The notes beneath the pieces are model-generated. The model was not told the origin of the DNA. It was given only the letters and a program-made list of their open reading frames with translations, and made no database searches. Below are positions 15,392-23,333 of a stretch of DNA of 33,716 bases, one piece after another (positions within the stretch are counted from its first letter, which is position 1; each line of letters begins with the position of its first letter). Made by a program: the position numbers and the translations under genes. The stretch is from a virus: positions 1-33,716 of IMG/VR virus record IMGVR_UViG_3300000115_007025. One strand, 5' to 3'.

Positions 15392-16828
15392 TTAATAAAC
15401 TAATTTATGTGGTAAAATTCTTTTTTCATAATCTGTGTCTTTAAGGAATTCATATTTTTCTCTAGGTTCCCATGTTGAAAATAATTCTTCCATTCCTTCC
15501 ATAACTCTATTTGCCATTTTTTTAGAGGTAAACCCAGCTTCATCTCCCTTAGCCCAGTTATACCCCTTTTTACCAATAGCTTTTCTTTCTTCCTTTTCCA
15601 TCTTATATAATTTCATAATTTGATCAGCTACATCATTAATATCATGATGATCATCATATATATAAGGAGTTGGAGGAGAACCAACTAAAGTACTTGATTT
15701 AACATAAACCGGTAAAGCCCACTCACCATGTTTTTTATATTTTCCTTTATGGTTAGAAGGGAATTCATCATTAAATTCAATCCAATCTCCATTTTCATCT
15801 TCAAATCTCATTTGGTCTTGCATTCCCCCAGTAACTACTGCTATAAAAGGTGTTCCTGTTAACATAGATTCAGTTAATGATAATCCCCAACCTTCAGCGT
15901 TTGATATTTGTATTACACCATCTGCAGAATTATATAATAAATTCATTTCCTGAGTTGATAACTTATGTTGTAATATTCCTACTCTACAAGTTTCAGGAGG
16001 ACACATATATTCAATTACAGCTGTTAAGTCTGTCCCATGATCAAATGATGCTTCTGTTTTTAAAGTTAATTGACATTTTTTAGCTTCTTCTGGTGGTAAT
16101 TGTTCTGTAAATAATTTCCATGCCATTATAATATTAGAAGGTTGTTTTCTTCTTATATTTCTTGAATTATAAATTAAATGAAAATTATTATCTTCAGGTA
16201 ATCCTAAATTTTTCTTAAACTGTAGTAATTCAGGAGAATTATCTTCTAATATATTAAATAAAGTATCATTTAATCCGTGAGGAACATATTTAAATATTTT
16301 ATTTTTACCTTTACTACCTAATACTAATTTATTAATATTAACAGTTTGTTTAGATATTCCTAATAATAAATCACAGGATTCATAGTATTCCTTATTATAC
16401 ATTGGAGCTGGGTAATTATCCCAAATATTAAGATATATTATAGGCATTGAATTTCTTATTTGATCTTCAGAATTAAACAACCAAGCAAAATATCTAGGAT
16501 CAGTTATTAAAAATAAAGCATCTGGCTTTTCATTATCTATTATTGCTCTTAATTCATCTATGCTTCCATACCCTTTAGTAGGGTATAATCTTACATAAGG
16601 GTCTTTTTCTTCTACTAATTTTTGAGATATTATTTCTCCAGCAAGATCAATAATTTTACCTTTATCTGGGTGATCTACTGCTCCTGCTATTTGGGCCCAA
16701 TTGTATTTATGTAAAGTATTAAAAACAATTTCTCTTCCTATTTGAGCAACACCAGAATGAACTCTAATATCATCTGTTATTAAAAGAATTTTTTTTCTAT
16801 CTTCTTTTTTAATATAACCTTCTTTCAT
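15392..16828 (-). CDS. GT4-type glycosyltransferase
   Basis: A 478-residue GT-B fold enzyme and the first gene of the glycan cluster. ILLITDDIRVHSGVAQIGRE opens the N-terminal domain; EGWGLSLTESMLTGTP is the E-x7-E motif of GT4 near residues 315-330, followed by GGMQDQM. It is paralogous in layout to the next gene, so the two may act in succession on the same acceptor. It starts 13 nt after the end of the RHH gene; no promoter motif was found directly ahead. Confidence 0.85.
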   Translation of the reverse strand: MKEGYIKKEDRKKILLITDDIRVHSGVAQIGREIVFNTLHKYNWAQIAGAVDHPDKGKIIDLAGEIISQKLVEEKDPYVRLYPTKGYGSIDELRAIIDNEKPDALFLITDPRYFAWLFNSEDQIRNSMPIIYLNIWDNYPAPMYNKEYYESCDLLLGISKQTVNINKLVLGSKGKNKIFKYVPHGLNDTLFNILEDNSPELLQFKKNLGLPEDNNFHLIYNSRNIRRKQPSNIIMAWKLFTEQLPPEEAKKCQLTLKTEASFDHGTDLTAVIEYMCPPETCRVGILQHKLSTQEMNLLYNSADGVIQISNAEGWGLSLTESMLTGTPFIAVVTGGMQDQMRFEDENGDWIEFNDEFPSNHKGKYKKHGEWALPVYVKSSTLVGSPPTPYIYDDHHDINDVADQIMKLYKMEKEERKAIGKKGYNWAKGDEAGFTSKKMANRVMEGMEELFSTWEPREKYEFLKDTDYEKRILPHKLVY

Positions 16829-16841
16829 TTATTATTAAATT

Positions 16842-17036
16842 TTAATTATCAATTTCTAAATTATTGTGATTGTGTATTTTTTTTCTAAAATCTTCATCTG
16901 TAAGATATAAATGTATAGCTCTATCAGATAGTTTCTGAAATGAGAATTTACGTCTTACACATTCAATTTTAAAATTTTCGAATAAATTACTTTTTACTTT
17001 TACACTTGTAAGTGTCATAATTTTTTTATCAGTCAT
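16842..17036 (-). CDS. Small RHH-like putative DNA-binding protein
   Basis: A 64-residue protein. An open frame continues upstream to 17207, but that extension runs inside the nuclease gene in another frame, so I place the start at the ATG at 17036. The remaining peptide has a strand followed by two helices (KVKSNLFENFKIECVRRKF ... FQKLSDRAIHLYL), resembling a ribbon-helix-helix transcription factor. A role in phage transcription control is a guess. It lies between the replication and glycan blocks. Confidence 0.5.
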   Translation of the reverse strand: MTDKKIMTLTSVKVKSNLFENFKIECVRRKFSFQKLSDRAIHLYLTDEDFRKKIHNHNNLEIDN

Positions 17037-17079
17037 AGTTTTACTTTTTAATTTATATTTGTCTATACGTATATGTGGA

Positions 17080-18030
17080 TTATGAATTTTTACCAAGGAC
17101 ATTACATAATTCATCATTTTCTTTAAATGCGCAGAAATGACAATTCCATTTTGATGGTTGTGGAATGTGAAATGTTTCTTTGTATCCGTTATAGTCAAAT
17201 GCTTCATTTATAAATTCATTTAAAATTTTAGTTGCTTTATTTAATTTATTTCTTCCAGAGGCAGGAGAAAATGTTTGTATTCGTTTTTGAGGATATTCCC
17301 CACCATCATACACTTTTCTTCTAACAATTAGGAACTCAATATCAATACTTTCTTCTACTAATCCAAATTGTTCTGCAAAGAATTTTTTATATAAAATTAA
17401 TTGGAATTGTTTTTCTTCATCTTTTTTAGCATAACTATTCCAACCCTTAGTACTGGTTTTTATGTCGATTATTTGGAATGTATCTGTTGGTTCGTGGTAC
17501 ATTACAACATCTAAGAAACCATTGTATATAACGTTTTTATACGCGTTATTAGGCGTAATAGATATAGGTACCTCACAACCTACTAAAAACCATCCTTTTT
17601 TACTAAAATATTTACTTTTATTTTTTTTAAAATAATCTAAAATTTTTATACCATCTTCAAAAAATTCTCTTATTTCTTCAGATGAACTAAAATGTTGATT
17701 TTTATTTTTTTTATATTGAATTAAATATTCTTCTCTTAATTTGCTTTCTAATAATTCTTTAATATTAATTCTATCAGCTTCTGCTCCACTTTTATCATAC
17801 ATTATGTCTAAATAATGTTGTAAAACTTCATGAAAAGCAGTACCAAATACAGTATGAATACTAGGAGTATGTTTTTTATAGCCTTCTTTGTATTGAAGAG
17901 CCCACTTTTTAGGGCAACTTCTAAACATAGATAATTGGGAATAAGAAATATTTTTCTGATACCCAAAATTGATAGGTTCAGGTTTATGGTTTCTAATTAT
18001 TTTTACTATTGGTGGTATTTTCTTAGCCAA
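17080..18030 (-). CDS. Cas4/RecB-like PD-(D/E)XK nuclease with Fe-S cluster cysteines
   Basis: A 316-residue nuclease of the RecB/Cas4/AddB group. SYSQLSMFRSCPKKW carries C39; H67 (FGTAFHE) and the metal-binding GFLDVV (D174), IIDIKTS (D189, K191) and QFQLILY follow in the usual order. Three more cysteines, C297-x2-C300-x8-C309, complete the four-Cys 4Fe-4S site. It likely degrades or processes DNA ends during phage recombination or replication. The start is TTG at 18030; the first ATG (codon 35) would remove the first helix of the fold. It directly follows the Nmad1-like gene. Confidence 0.85.
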   Translation of the reverse strand: MAKKIPPIVKIIRNHKPEPINFGYQKNISYSQLSMFRSCPKKWALQYKEGYKKHTPSIHTVFGTAFHEVLQHYLDIMYDKSGAEADRINIKELLESKLREEYLIQYKKNKNQHFSSSEEIREFFEDGIKILDYFKKNKSKYFSKKGWFLVGCEVPISITPNNAYKNVIYNGFLDVVMYHEPTDTFQIIDIKTSTKGWNSYAKKDEEKQFQLILYKKFFAEQFGLVEESIDIEFLIVRRKVYDGGEYPQKRIQTFSPASGRNKLNKATKILNEFINEAFDYNGYKETFHIPQPSKWNCHFCAFKENDELCNVLGKNS

Positions 18031-18034
18031 GATA

Positions 18035-18391
18035 CTATTTTTTCCATTTATTGCGTCCTACTAACAGACCAATAATACCATAATTAGCAATGTCTATAAA
18101 AGTATCTTCCATTCCTTCACCCTCAACAAATGCTCTACCATTCAATAATAAATTTTTTAATCTACTAATTTTATCAGTTAATCTAATACATAACCCAGTA
18201 AGAGAAAATTTTTTATCATTATTATTATTTAAAATATCTCCCCCTAAAGCTATATTATTTAATCCATAATCCATATGTTTAGCGGCAAATAACTCATACA
18301 TTTCTATTTGTATTTTTTTAAATTCACCTGATAATTCTGGGTATTCTACTTCAAATAATTTTATTATTTCTTCTTTATGAATTTTTTCCAT
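18035..18391 (-). CDS. DUF1599 / nucleotide modification associated domain 1 (Nmad1)-like protein
   Basis: A 118-residue helical protein. The pattern KHMDYGLNNIA, GLCIRLTDKISRLKNLL and DTFIDIANYGIIGLL agrees with the DUF1599/Nmad1 family, whose members are encoded next to DNA-base-modification enzymes in phages; biochemistry is not settled. The window also contains a 7-deazaguanine cassette some 10 kb upstream. It sits between the 72-aa gene (17-nt overlap) and the nuclease. Confidence 0.6.
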   Translation of the reverse strand: MEKIHKEEIIKLFEVEYPELSGEFKKIQIEMYELFAAKHMDYGLNNIALGGDILNNNNDKKFSLTGLCIRLTDKISRLKNLLLNGRAFVEGEGMEDTFIDIANYGIIGLLVGRNKWKK

Positions 18392-18593
18392 AGTATTTTT
18401 CTATTATTTCTAACCTTTCTTCAGCAGAAGCTAATAATTTTAAACTTTTTGTAGCATCTTTAAGGAAATCATCTGCAGTGTGGTCTCCTATTCCTACTGC
18501 ATTTTCAGTTAATAGTTCTAAAGACATTAATGCTTTAGATTTATCTGCTTCTGCTTGAGTTTTTAATGCTGTTATTACTTTATATTGTGCCAT
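18375..18593 (-). CDS. Conserved-looking helical hypothetical protein (72 aa)
   Basis: A 72-residue all-helical protein (QAEADKSKALMSLELL, GIGDHTADDFLKDATKSLK, AEERLEIIEKYY). No catalytic motif. Similar small proteins flank clamp-loader genes in marine T4-like phages as far as I recall, which would suggest a replication-associated role, but I cannot name one. It follows gp62 after 1 nt and overlaps the Nmad1-like gene. Confidence 0.55.
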   Translation of the reverse strand: MAQYKVITALKTQAEADKSKALMSLELLTENAVGIGDHTADDFLKDATKSLKLLASAEERLEIIEKYYGKNS

Positions 18594-18594
18594 T

Positions 18595-19029
18595 TTATAA
18601 TTTTTTAATTAATGTTTTTATTTCTTTATCGTTTATACCTAATCTAATAAGGATTTCTTTAATATCCTCATTATTTAATAAATTTATATATTCATTTGCT
18701 TCTACAAAACTACATTCAAAATATTTTACCATAGGTTCTAATATTTCTTTTGTGTTTTGTTTTGTTTTTGATTTAATGTATCTCAAAAACATTTTTTTTC
18801 TAGGGAGCATTTCACAATAAAAATTGTAAATTCCTTTTTTATCTGTTGGTGAGAATTTTTGTGCTAAATTTGCAATTTCTATATAACCTTGATACATTGA
18901 TACAAATCTATGTATCATATAAGCATTAAAATTCTCCCAAGCACTTTCTTCAAAACTATCTAAACTTGACTTCTTATCAGTAAGTTCATTTAGCCATTCA
19001 AAAATATTTTTAGGATTTAATAAGGACAT
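18595..19029 (-). CDS. 62: Clamp loader small subunit gp62
   Basis: A 144-residue protein matching T4-like gp62, which with four gp44 subunits opens the sliding clamp and loads it at primer ends. The recognisable segments are FEESAWENFNAYMIHRFVSM and YNFYCEMLPRKKMFLRYIK. It is shorter than T4 gp62 (187) but similar to small marine forms. Position after gp44 (with one small ORF between) supports the assignment. It overlaps the 81-aa gene by 20 nt. Confidence 0.78.
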   Translation of the reverse strand: MSLLNPKNIFEWLNELTDKKSSLDSFEESAWENFNAYMIHRFVSMYQGYIEIANLAQKFSPTDKKGIYNFYCEMLPRKKMFLRYIKSKTKQNTKEILEPMVKYFECSFVEANEYINLLNNEDIKEILIRLGINDKEIKTLIKKL

Positions 19030-19255
19030 CTTTGTATTCTTCCCTTAATTCTTTAGGTAAAGAATCTTCTAAAATTTTACCTGTTTCAGAATCATAAAAT
19101 ACAGGTATAGGCATAACTGCGTCAGAATCAGTTCCTGTTACAAATTTAGATACTTTACGTAGTAAAGCTCCTTGTTTCCATATTCTATTTCCACTTTCAG
19201 TTTCAATAGCTGTTGTATTTTTTAAATCAATATTGGGTTGTTGTTGTGGTTGCAT
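19010..19255 (-). CDS. Small hypothetical between gp44 and gp62
   Basis: An 81-residue protein. It recalls a zinc-ribbon family conserved next to clamp-loader genes of T4-like marine phages (core LLRKVSKFVTGT ... MPIPVF), but the positions where the zinc cysteines would fall read TESGN and DSETG here, so zinc binding has probably been lost. That comparison is from memory. Located 12 nt after gp44 and overlapping gp62. Function unknown. Confidence 0.55.
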   Translation of the reverse strand: MQPQQQPNIDLKNTTAIETESGNRIWKQGALLRKVSKFVTGTDSDAVMPIPVFYDSETGKILEDSLPKELREEYKDVLIKS

Positions 19256-19266
19256 AATTAATAATT

Positions 19267-20190
19267 TTAAATAATATTTGGTTTAATTGTTTCAATAATT
19301 TTAGACATCAAAGCCATACAATTTACTTCTTTGTCTATTCTAAAGTTTGATTGATATGAATATTCATTTATATAAAATGCAATCATACCTTCTTTTCCAG
19401 ATGCATATTCAGATGAATTATCATATAAAAATCTATATAACCCTTCAAAATCCTTTACATTAGAATCTGCTACTATTTGTCTAATTGTTCTCCAATTAGG
19501 TTTTTTTAATTTTAATTCTTTTAATATTTTATTTTGATAATTACTTTCTACTAATACATCATTATCAAGTTTTAATGTGTTATCTACCGTAGATACTTGT
19601 ATAGTATTAAGCATTTTACGAACATCAGGGTAGTTGTTGTTGACTATAATTGCTAGGTCATCTACGCGTACTTTAATATCTTCTCTATCAGTAATATCTT
19701 TTAAATGTTTAACAATATCTAATTTACTGGGAGGGATTATTTTTAAAGTTTGACATCTAGATTGCAAAGGATCAATTATACGTTCTAAATAATTACAAGT
19801 TAATATAAATCGGGTTGAACGAGAAAATGTTTCGATTACATTTCTTAATGATGCTTGAGCCATTATTGTTAAAAAATCTGCCTCATCTAGGATAACTATT
19901 TTTAATGATTTAAAAGACATTGTACTAGCAAATCCTGATACTTTATCTCTAATAGTTTCAATCCCTCTTTCATCAGAAGCATTAATATATAATAAATCAC
20001 AATCAATATTTTTTGCTATTAATTTAGCTAATGTTGTTTTACCTGTACCTGCAGGCCCATAAAATAATAAATTTTGAATATCATTTTTTGATATGTAACT
20101 TTTAATAGTATCTTTAATACTTTTATTCCCTATATAATTATTTATATTAGTAGGTCTATATTTTTCAACTAGTAGGCTATGATTTTTCAT
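19267..20190 (-). CDS. 44: Clamp loader large subunit gp44 (AAA+ ATPase)
   Basis: A 307-residue RFC/DnaX-type AAA+ ATPase that, with gp62, loads the gp45 clamp. Visible: VEKYRP (8-13), Walker A GPAGTGKTT at 45-53, Walker B VILDEAD at 99-105, sensor 1 TCNY near 131-134 and the SRC arginine finger at 144-146. All catalytic elements are intact and length is normal for gp44. The -7 box of promoter P4 ends 6 nt before this ATG, so the mRNA may be leaderless. The 81-aa gene and gp62 follow. Confidence 0.93.
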   Translation of the reverse strand: MKNHSLLVEKYRPTNINNYIGNKSIKDTIKSYISKNDIQNLLFYGPAGTGKTTLAKLIAKNIDCDLLYINASDERGIETIRDKVSGFASTMSFKSLKIVILDEADFLTIMAQASLRNVIETFSRSTRFILTCNYLERIIDPLQSRCQTLKIIPPSKLDIVKHLKDITDREDIKVRVDDLAIIVNNNYPDVRKMLNTIQVSTVDNTLKLDNDVLVESNYQNKILKELKLKKPNWRTIRQIVADSNVKDFEGLYRFLYDNSSEYASGKEGMIAFYINEYSYQSNFRIDKEVNCMALMSKIIETIKPNII

Positions 20191-20196
20191 GACGTA

Positions 20197-20225
20197 AATA
20201 TACGAAAGTTATTTTGGGGAAACAA
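20197..20225 (-). promoter_or_regulatory. Promoter P4 for gp44 (TTGT-N19-TATATT)
   Basis: TTGT (20225-20222), a 19-nt spacer ending in TTTCG, and TATATT (20202-20197). The -33 box is TTGT, one base from TTGG. It fills the 39-nt gap between gp44 and the 90-aa gene. The ATG of gp44 begins 6 nt after the -7 box. Confidence 0.68.
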
Positions 20226-20229
20226 ATTA

Positions 20230-20502
20230 TTATGCGCCTTGTTTAAATTCTCCATACATACTAAATTCTTTAGGTTTTTCTTCAGGTACTTCATATTGAT
20301 GGGTTTCAATAGCATATAACTTACTATCTAAAGGAGATAATCTAAACTCACAAGGTTTACCTGTAGATTTAAAATGAGCTTCTAGAGTGTCAGTTAAAGA
20401 CTCATGTACTACTTTTTTTTTATCATCTACTAAAGCCCACTTGTCTCCAGGTGGTACTCTAGTAGCAATAAGCTTATTATGTTCAGTTTCTTTTATTTCC
20501 AT
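20230..20502 (-). CDS. Hypothetical protein (90 aa)
   Basis: A 90-residue soluble protein, mostly polar, with the block RVPPGDKWALVDDKKKVVHE and an acidic/basic tail. No family recognised and no catalytic motif. It follows GroEL after 1 nt and precedes promoter P4, so it should be the last gene of the chaperonin transcript. Function unknown. Confidence 0.5.
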   Translation of the reverse strand: MEIKETEHNKLIATRVPPGDKWALVDDKKKVVHESLTDTLEAHFKSTGKPCEFRLSPLDSKLYAIETHQYEVPEEKPKEFSMYGEFKQGA

Positions 20503-20503
20503 A

Positions 20504-22144
20504 TTACATTCCCATCATCATTGAAGGATCCATTTGTGGTTGTGAAGTATCTTCTTTAGGTTCATCAACAACTATACATTCTGTAAGTAATACAGTTCCT
20601 GCTACTGCAGCAGCATTTTCAAGTGCAGTTCTAGTTACTTTAGTAGGATCGATAATACCTGCTTTTTTCATATCAGTAACTACCCCAGTTTTAATATTAT
20701 ATCCCGCCCAAGTATTATTACCTGAATCTACTAAATTATATTTTCCTATCATTTGAGCTTCAACTGAATCTTTACCAGCGTTAACTAATATTTGTTCAAA
20801 TGGTTTACCACATGATTTATATACAATATCAGCTCCTATACAATCATTACACTTACCTGAAACTGGTATTGCTTCTCTAGCATATAATAAAGCTGCCCCT
20901 CCTCCAGGTACTATTCCTTCTTCAATTGCAGCTTTGGTAGCATGTAAAGCATCATCTACTCTATCTTTTTTTTCATTCATTTCAGTTTCAGTATAACCAC
21001 CAACATGAATAATAGAAACCCCACCAGCCATTTTGGCTAATCTTTCTTGTAATTTTTCGGTTTCAAATGAAGATTGGGCTTTATCAATTTGAGTAGTAAG
21101 TTCTTCTAATCGTTGTTTAACAGATTCTTCATCTCCCTTACCGTCTATAATAGTTGTTTTTTCTTTTGAAATAGTTACAGTACGTGCTTCACCAAACCAC
21201 TCCCAAGAAAATTTATCAAGTTTCATCCCTTTATCCTTATCAAATACTTGAGCTCCTGTTACAGAAGCAATATCTTCTAAAATTAATTTTCTCCTTTCAC
21301 CAAAATCTGGTGCTTTAACAGCTGCGACTTTAATGGTACCTCTTGCTTTATTAACAATTAATGTTGCTAAAGCTTCACTATCTACATCTTCTGCTATTAT
21401 TAATAGAGATTTATTAGTATTAGAAACTGCTTCTAACATGGGTAATAAGTCTTTAACTTGAGACAATTTTTGGTTTAATACTAAGATATAAGGATCTTCT
21501 AAGGTACAAGTCATAGTACTATTATTAGTAACAAAATAATGAGACAAATAACCCCTATCAAACTGCATTCCTTCAACTGTTTCTAAATAAGTATCTCCTG
21601 TTTTAGATTCTTCAATATGTACTACTCCTTCAACACCTACTTTATCCATAGCTGTAGCTATTAATTTACCTACTTCAGGATCATTATTTGCAGAAATGGT
21701 TGCAATTTGTTCTAATTGGTTTTCATCTGATATGTCTTCTGAAATGTTTTCCCTTAAATTATTAACAACTTCTTTTACAGCAGTATCAATACCTCTTTTA
21801 ATTTCAACAGCATTAGCTCCATTAGCTAAATATTGTAACCCATCTTTAATCATTTCTCTAGCTAATAAAGTAGATGTAGTTGTACCATCACCAGCTTTAT
21901 CTGCAGTTTTTATTGATGCCTCTCTAACTAAATTTACACCTAGATTTTCTACAGGATCACTTACACTTATATGTTTTGCTACTGTAACTCCATCTTTGGT
22001 TGAAATGGGTGATTGGTTTTGTCTTTCAATTACCACATTTCTACCATTAGGACCTAATGTAGATACAACAGCATTAGCTAACGTATCAATTCCTTTTACT
22101 AATTTATTTCTGCCTTCAGGGCCAAATTCTATAATTTTACTCAT
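20504..22144 (-). CDS. groEL: Chaperonin GroEL (Hsp60)
   Basis: A full-length 546-residue GroEL. It forms a double-ring ATP-driven folding chamber for cytoplasmic proteins. ATP-site elements are intact: TLGPNGRNVV, DGVTVAK (D51), GDGTTT (D86-T90) and the catalytic D398 in RVDDALHAT, then IVPGGGAALL and DPTKVTRTALENAA. The tail ends SMMMGM, like the usual GGM tail. An unusual cysteine cluster, C432-x2-C435-x9-C445, lies in the region of the equatorial domain. A complete GroEL is uncommon in phages. It follows GroES after 3 nt, in host-like operon order, so it could replace or supplement the host chaperonin. Confidence 0.96.
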   Translation of the reverse strand: MSKIIEFGPEGRNKLVKGIDTLANAVVSTLGPNGRNVVIERQNQSPISTKDGVTVAKHISVSDPVENLGVNLVREASIKTADKAGDGTTTSTLLAREMIKDGLQYLANGANAVEIKRGIDTAVKEVVNNLRENISEDISDENQLEQIATISANNDPEVGKLIATAMDKVGVEGVVHIEESKTGDTYLETVEGMQFDRGYLSHYFVTNNSTMTCTLEDPYILVLNQKLSQVKDLLPMLEAVSNTNKSLLIIAEDVDSEALATLIVNKARGTIKVAAVKAPDFGERRKLILEDIASVTGAQVFDKDKGMKLDKFSWEWFGEARTVTISKEKTTIIDGKGDEESVKQRLEELTTQIDKAQSSFETEKLQERLAKMAGGVSIIHVGGYTETEMNEKKDRVDDALHATKAAIEEGIVPGGGAALLYAREAIPVSGKCNDCIGADIVYKSCGKPFEQILVNAGKDSVEAQMIGKYNLVDSGNNTWAGYNIKTGVVTDMKKAGIIDPTKVTRTALENAAAVAGTVLLTECIVVDEPKEDTSQPQMDPSMMMGM

Positions 22145-22147
22145 TTT

Positions 22148-22486
22148 TTAATCTTTTAAGGGTTCAGTTTCTTCTAATATTTTTTCAATAATTACTTCTT
22201 TTTTTACTCTTGCTAAAATTTGATTTTCAGGTCCAACTAAATAATCTTCCCCATTATGTTCTAACTTTGTAAATCCTTGAGTAGGTAATACAACAATATC
22301 CCCAACTTTACTTACAGTTTCAATAAATGTTCCTGAAATTGTGTTTTGGCCAGGTCCTACTGCTACTACTTCTCCATGTTCATTTTTATCTTTTCCCATA
22401 TCAGGAACTACAATTGAACCATATTTAGTCTCTTCTGCTTCAATTGGTTTAACTATAACGGCGTTAAATAATGCTTCTAAATTCAT
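22148..22486 (-). CDS. groES: Co-chaperonin GroES
   Basis: A 112-residue Hsp10 cap of the chaperonin. The mobile-loop region ETKYGSIVVPDMGKDK and the EVVAVGPG roof strand are clear, and GDIVVLPTQG follows. Length is close to cellular GroES (about 95) with a short C-terminal extension. It looks closer to cellular GroES than to the divergent T4 gp31. It overlaps the 98-aa gene by 4 nt and precedes groEL, so the pair is coexpressed. Confidence 0.9.
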   Translation of the reverse strand: MNLEALFNAVIVKPIEAEETKYGSIVVPDMGKDKNEHGEVVAVGPGQNTISGTFIETVSKVGDIVVLPTQGFTKLEHNGEDYLVGPENQILARVKKEVIIEKILEETEPLKD

Positions 22487-22779
22487 ATTTCAATTTTTTC
22501 TTTAATGTTATTTAAATTTTCTTTAATTTTATCCCATTTATCCAAATATTCTTGGATGGATGAATATTCTCCATTTTTTTCGTTTAATCGGTGTTTCATA
22601 ATAGCTTCTAAAGCATTACCAAAATCACTATAATGGCCTATAGGTTTTTCATAATCTTTACCTAAACTACCTTTTTCTAAGTATTTTTTTTGTGGTGTTA
22701 TCACTTCATATGCTGTGTAGCAATATGCATCTTTACCTATAAAATAAGGCTCTAACAAAGGGTCTCTAATAATAGTCAT
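22483..22779 (-). CDS. Conserved-looking hypothetical protein ahead of groES
   Basis: A 98-residue protein: IIRDPLLEPYFIGKDAYCYT and YEKPIGHYSDFGNALEAI are strong-looking conserved blocks, with a coiled helical C-terminus (WDKIKENLNNIKEK). I recall similar proteins in other phages but no function. It is the first gene after promoter P5 and overlaps groES by 4 nt, so it is cotranscribed with the chaperonins. Confidence 0.55.
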   Translation of the reverse strand: MTIIRDPLLEPYFIGKDAYCYTAYEVITPQKKYLEKGSLGKDYEKPIGHYSDFGNALEAIMKHRLNEKNGEYSSIQEYLDKWDKIKENLNNIKEKIEI

Positions 22780-22806
22780 ATAACTTTAATTTTTTAATTA
22801 TGATGT

Positions 22807-22835
22807 AATATACGAAAGGGTTTTGGATAAACCAA
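22807..22835 (-). promoter_or_regulatory. Promoter P5 for the groES-groEL operon
   Basis: TTGG (22835-22832), a 19-nt spacer ending in TTTCG, and TATATT (22812-22807), in the 74-nt gap between hsp20 and the 98-aa gene. It would drive the 98-aa gene, groES, groEL and the 90-aa gene. No CIRCE-type heat-shock operator is seen. Confidence 0.72.
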
Positions 22836-22847
22836 CCTAAAGGGCGC
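22836..22847. repeat. Left arm of an imperfect inverted repeat flanking hsp20
   Basis: The 12-nt block CCTAAAGGGCGC at 22836-22847 recurs inverted as GCGCCCTTAGG at 23334-23344, one base shorter. The arms flank hsp20, and GC-rich runs are rare in this AT-rich DNA. They may be chance, or traces of how the gene was acquired. Confidence 0.3.
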
Positions 22848-22853
22848 TTTTGG

Positions 22854-23276
22854 TTAATTAATTTTCAAAACTTTTGGCATAGCTTCTTTAGCAAATGGAA
22901 TTGTCACAATTAGTAAACCATCAAAAAAATTAGCTGTTGCTTTTTTAAGATCAAACTTAGTTCCTACTTTATATCCTAAATTAAAAGAACGTTTTGCTAT
23001 TCCTCTATGAATATAGTTTCGGGAAGGAGATTCTGGTGTCTTCTCCTTATCATAATTAAAGCTGATTAGATCTCCTTCTAGTTTTACTTCAATAGCATCT
23101 TTAGGAATGCCAGTGCAAGCTAACTCAAAAGTTAAACCTATATCATCTTCAAAAATATTAATTGGGTATTGTTGTTTGGCTTCAGTAGCCGGTGTAAATT
23201 GGGTTCCTGCTTCGAACAGGTTTCTAAATAATAGATCAAACGGATGGTGTGATCTTTCTAAAAAATGTGTACTCAT
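22854..23276 (-). CDS. hsp20: Small heat-shock protein Hsp20
   Basis: A 140-residue alpha-crystallin-domain chaperone (holdase). The domain covers about 38-135, with YPINIFEDDIGLTFELACTG at its start and the conserved ATANFFDGLLIVTIP near its end. The C-terminal VLKIN fits the IxI-type anchor used in oligomerisation. Hsp20 is a hallmark gene of many T4-like marine phages. The 76-nt gap upstream (23277-23352) has no copy of the recurring promoter motif. Confidence 0.88.
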   Translation of the reverse strand: MSTHFLERSHHPFDLLFRNLFEAGTQFTPATEAKQQYPINIFEDDIGLTFELACTGIPKDAIEVKLEGDLISFNYDKEKTPESPSRNYIHRGIAKRSFNLGYKVGTKFDLKKATANFFDGLLIVTIPFAKEAMPKVLKIN

Positions 23277-23333
23277 ATCACTTTGTTTTTATGCTGTCAT
23301 TAAGATCAGCGGTTAATAAATAGTTTAAAACGT

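Noticed and set aside
17037-17207. N-terminal extension of the RHH-like gene to 17207
   Set aside because: The extension is read in a second frame inside the nuclease gene and looks like the shadow of it; the ATG at 17036 gives a sensible small protein.
21696-22151. Plus-strand open frame of 151 codons inside groEL
   Set aside because: It is antisense to a highly conserved gene and has no recognisable motif. Other plus-strand frames (for example near 4793, 18566, 23107, 26306, 27252 and 28632) are likewise shadows of minus-strand genes.
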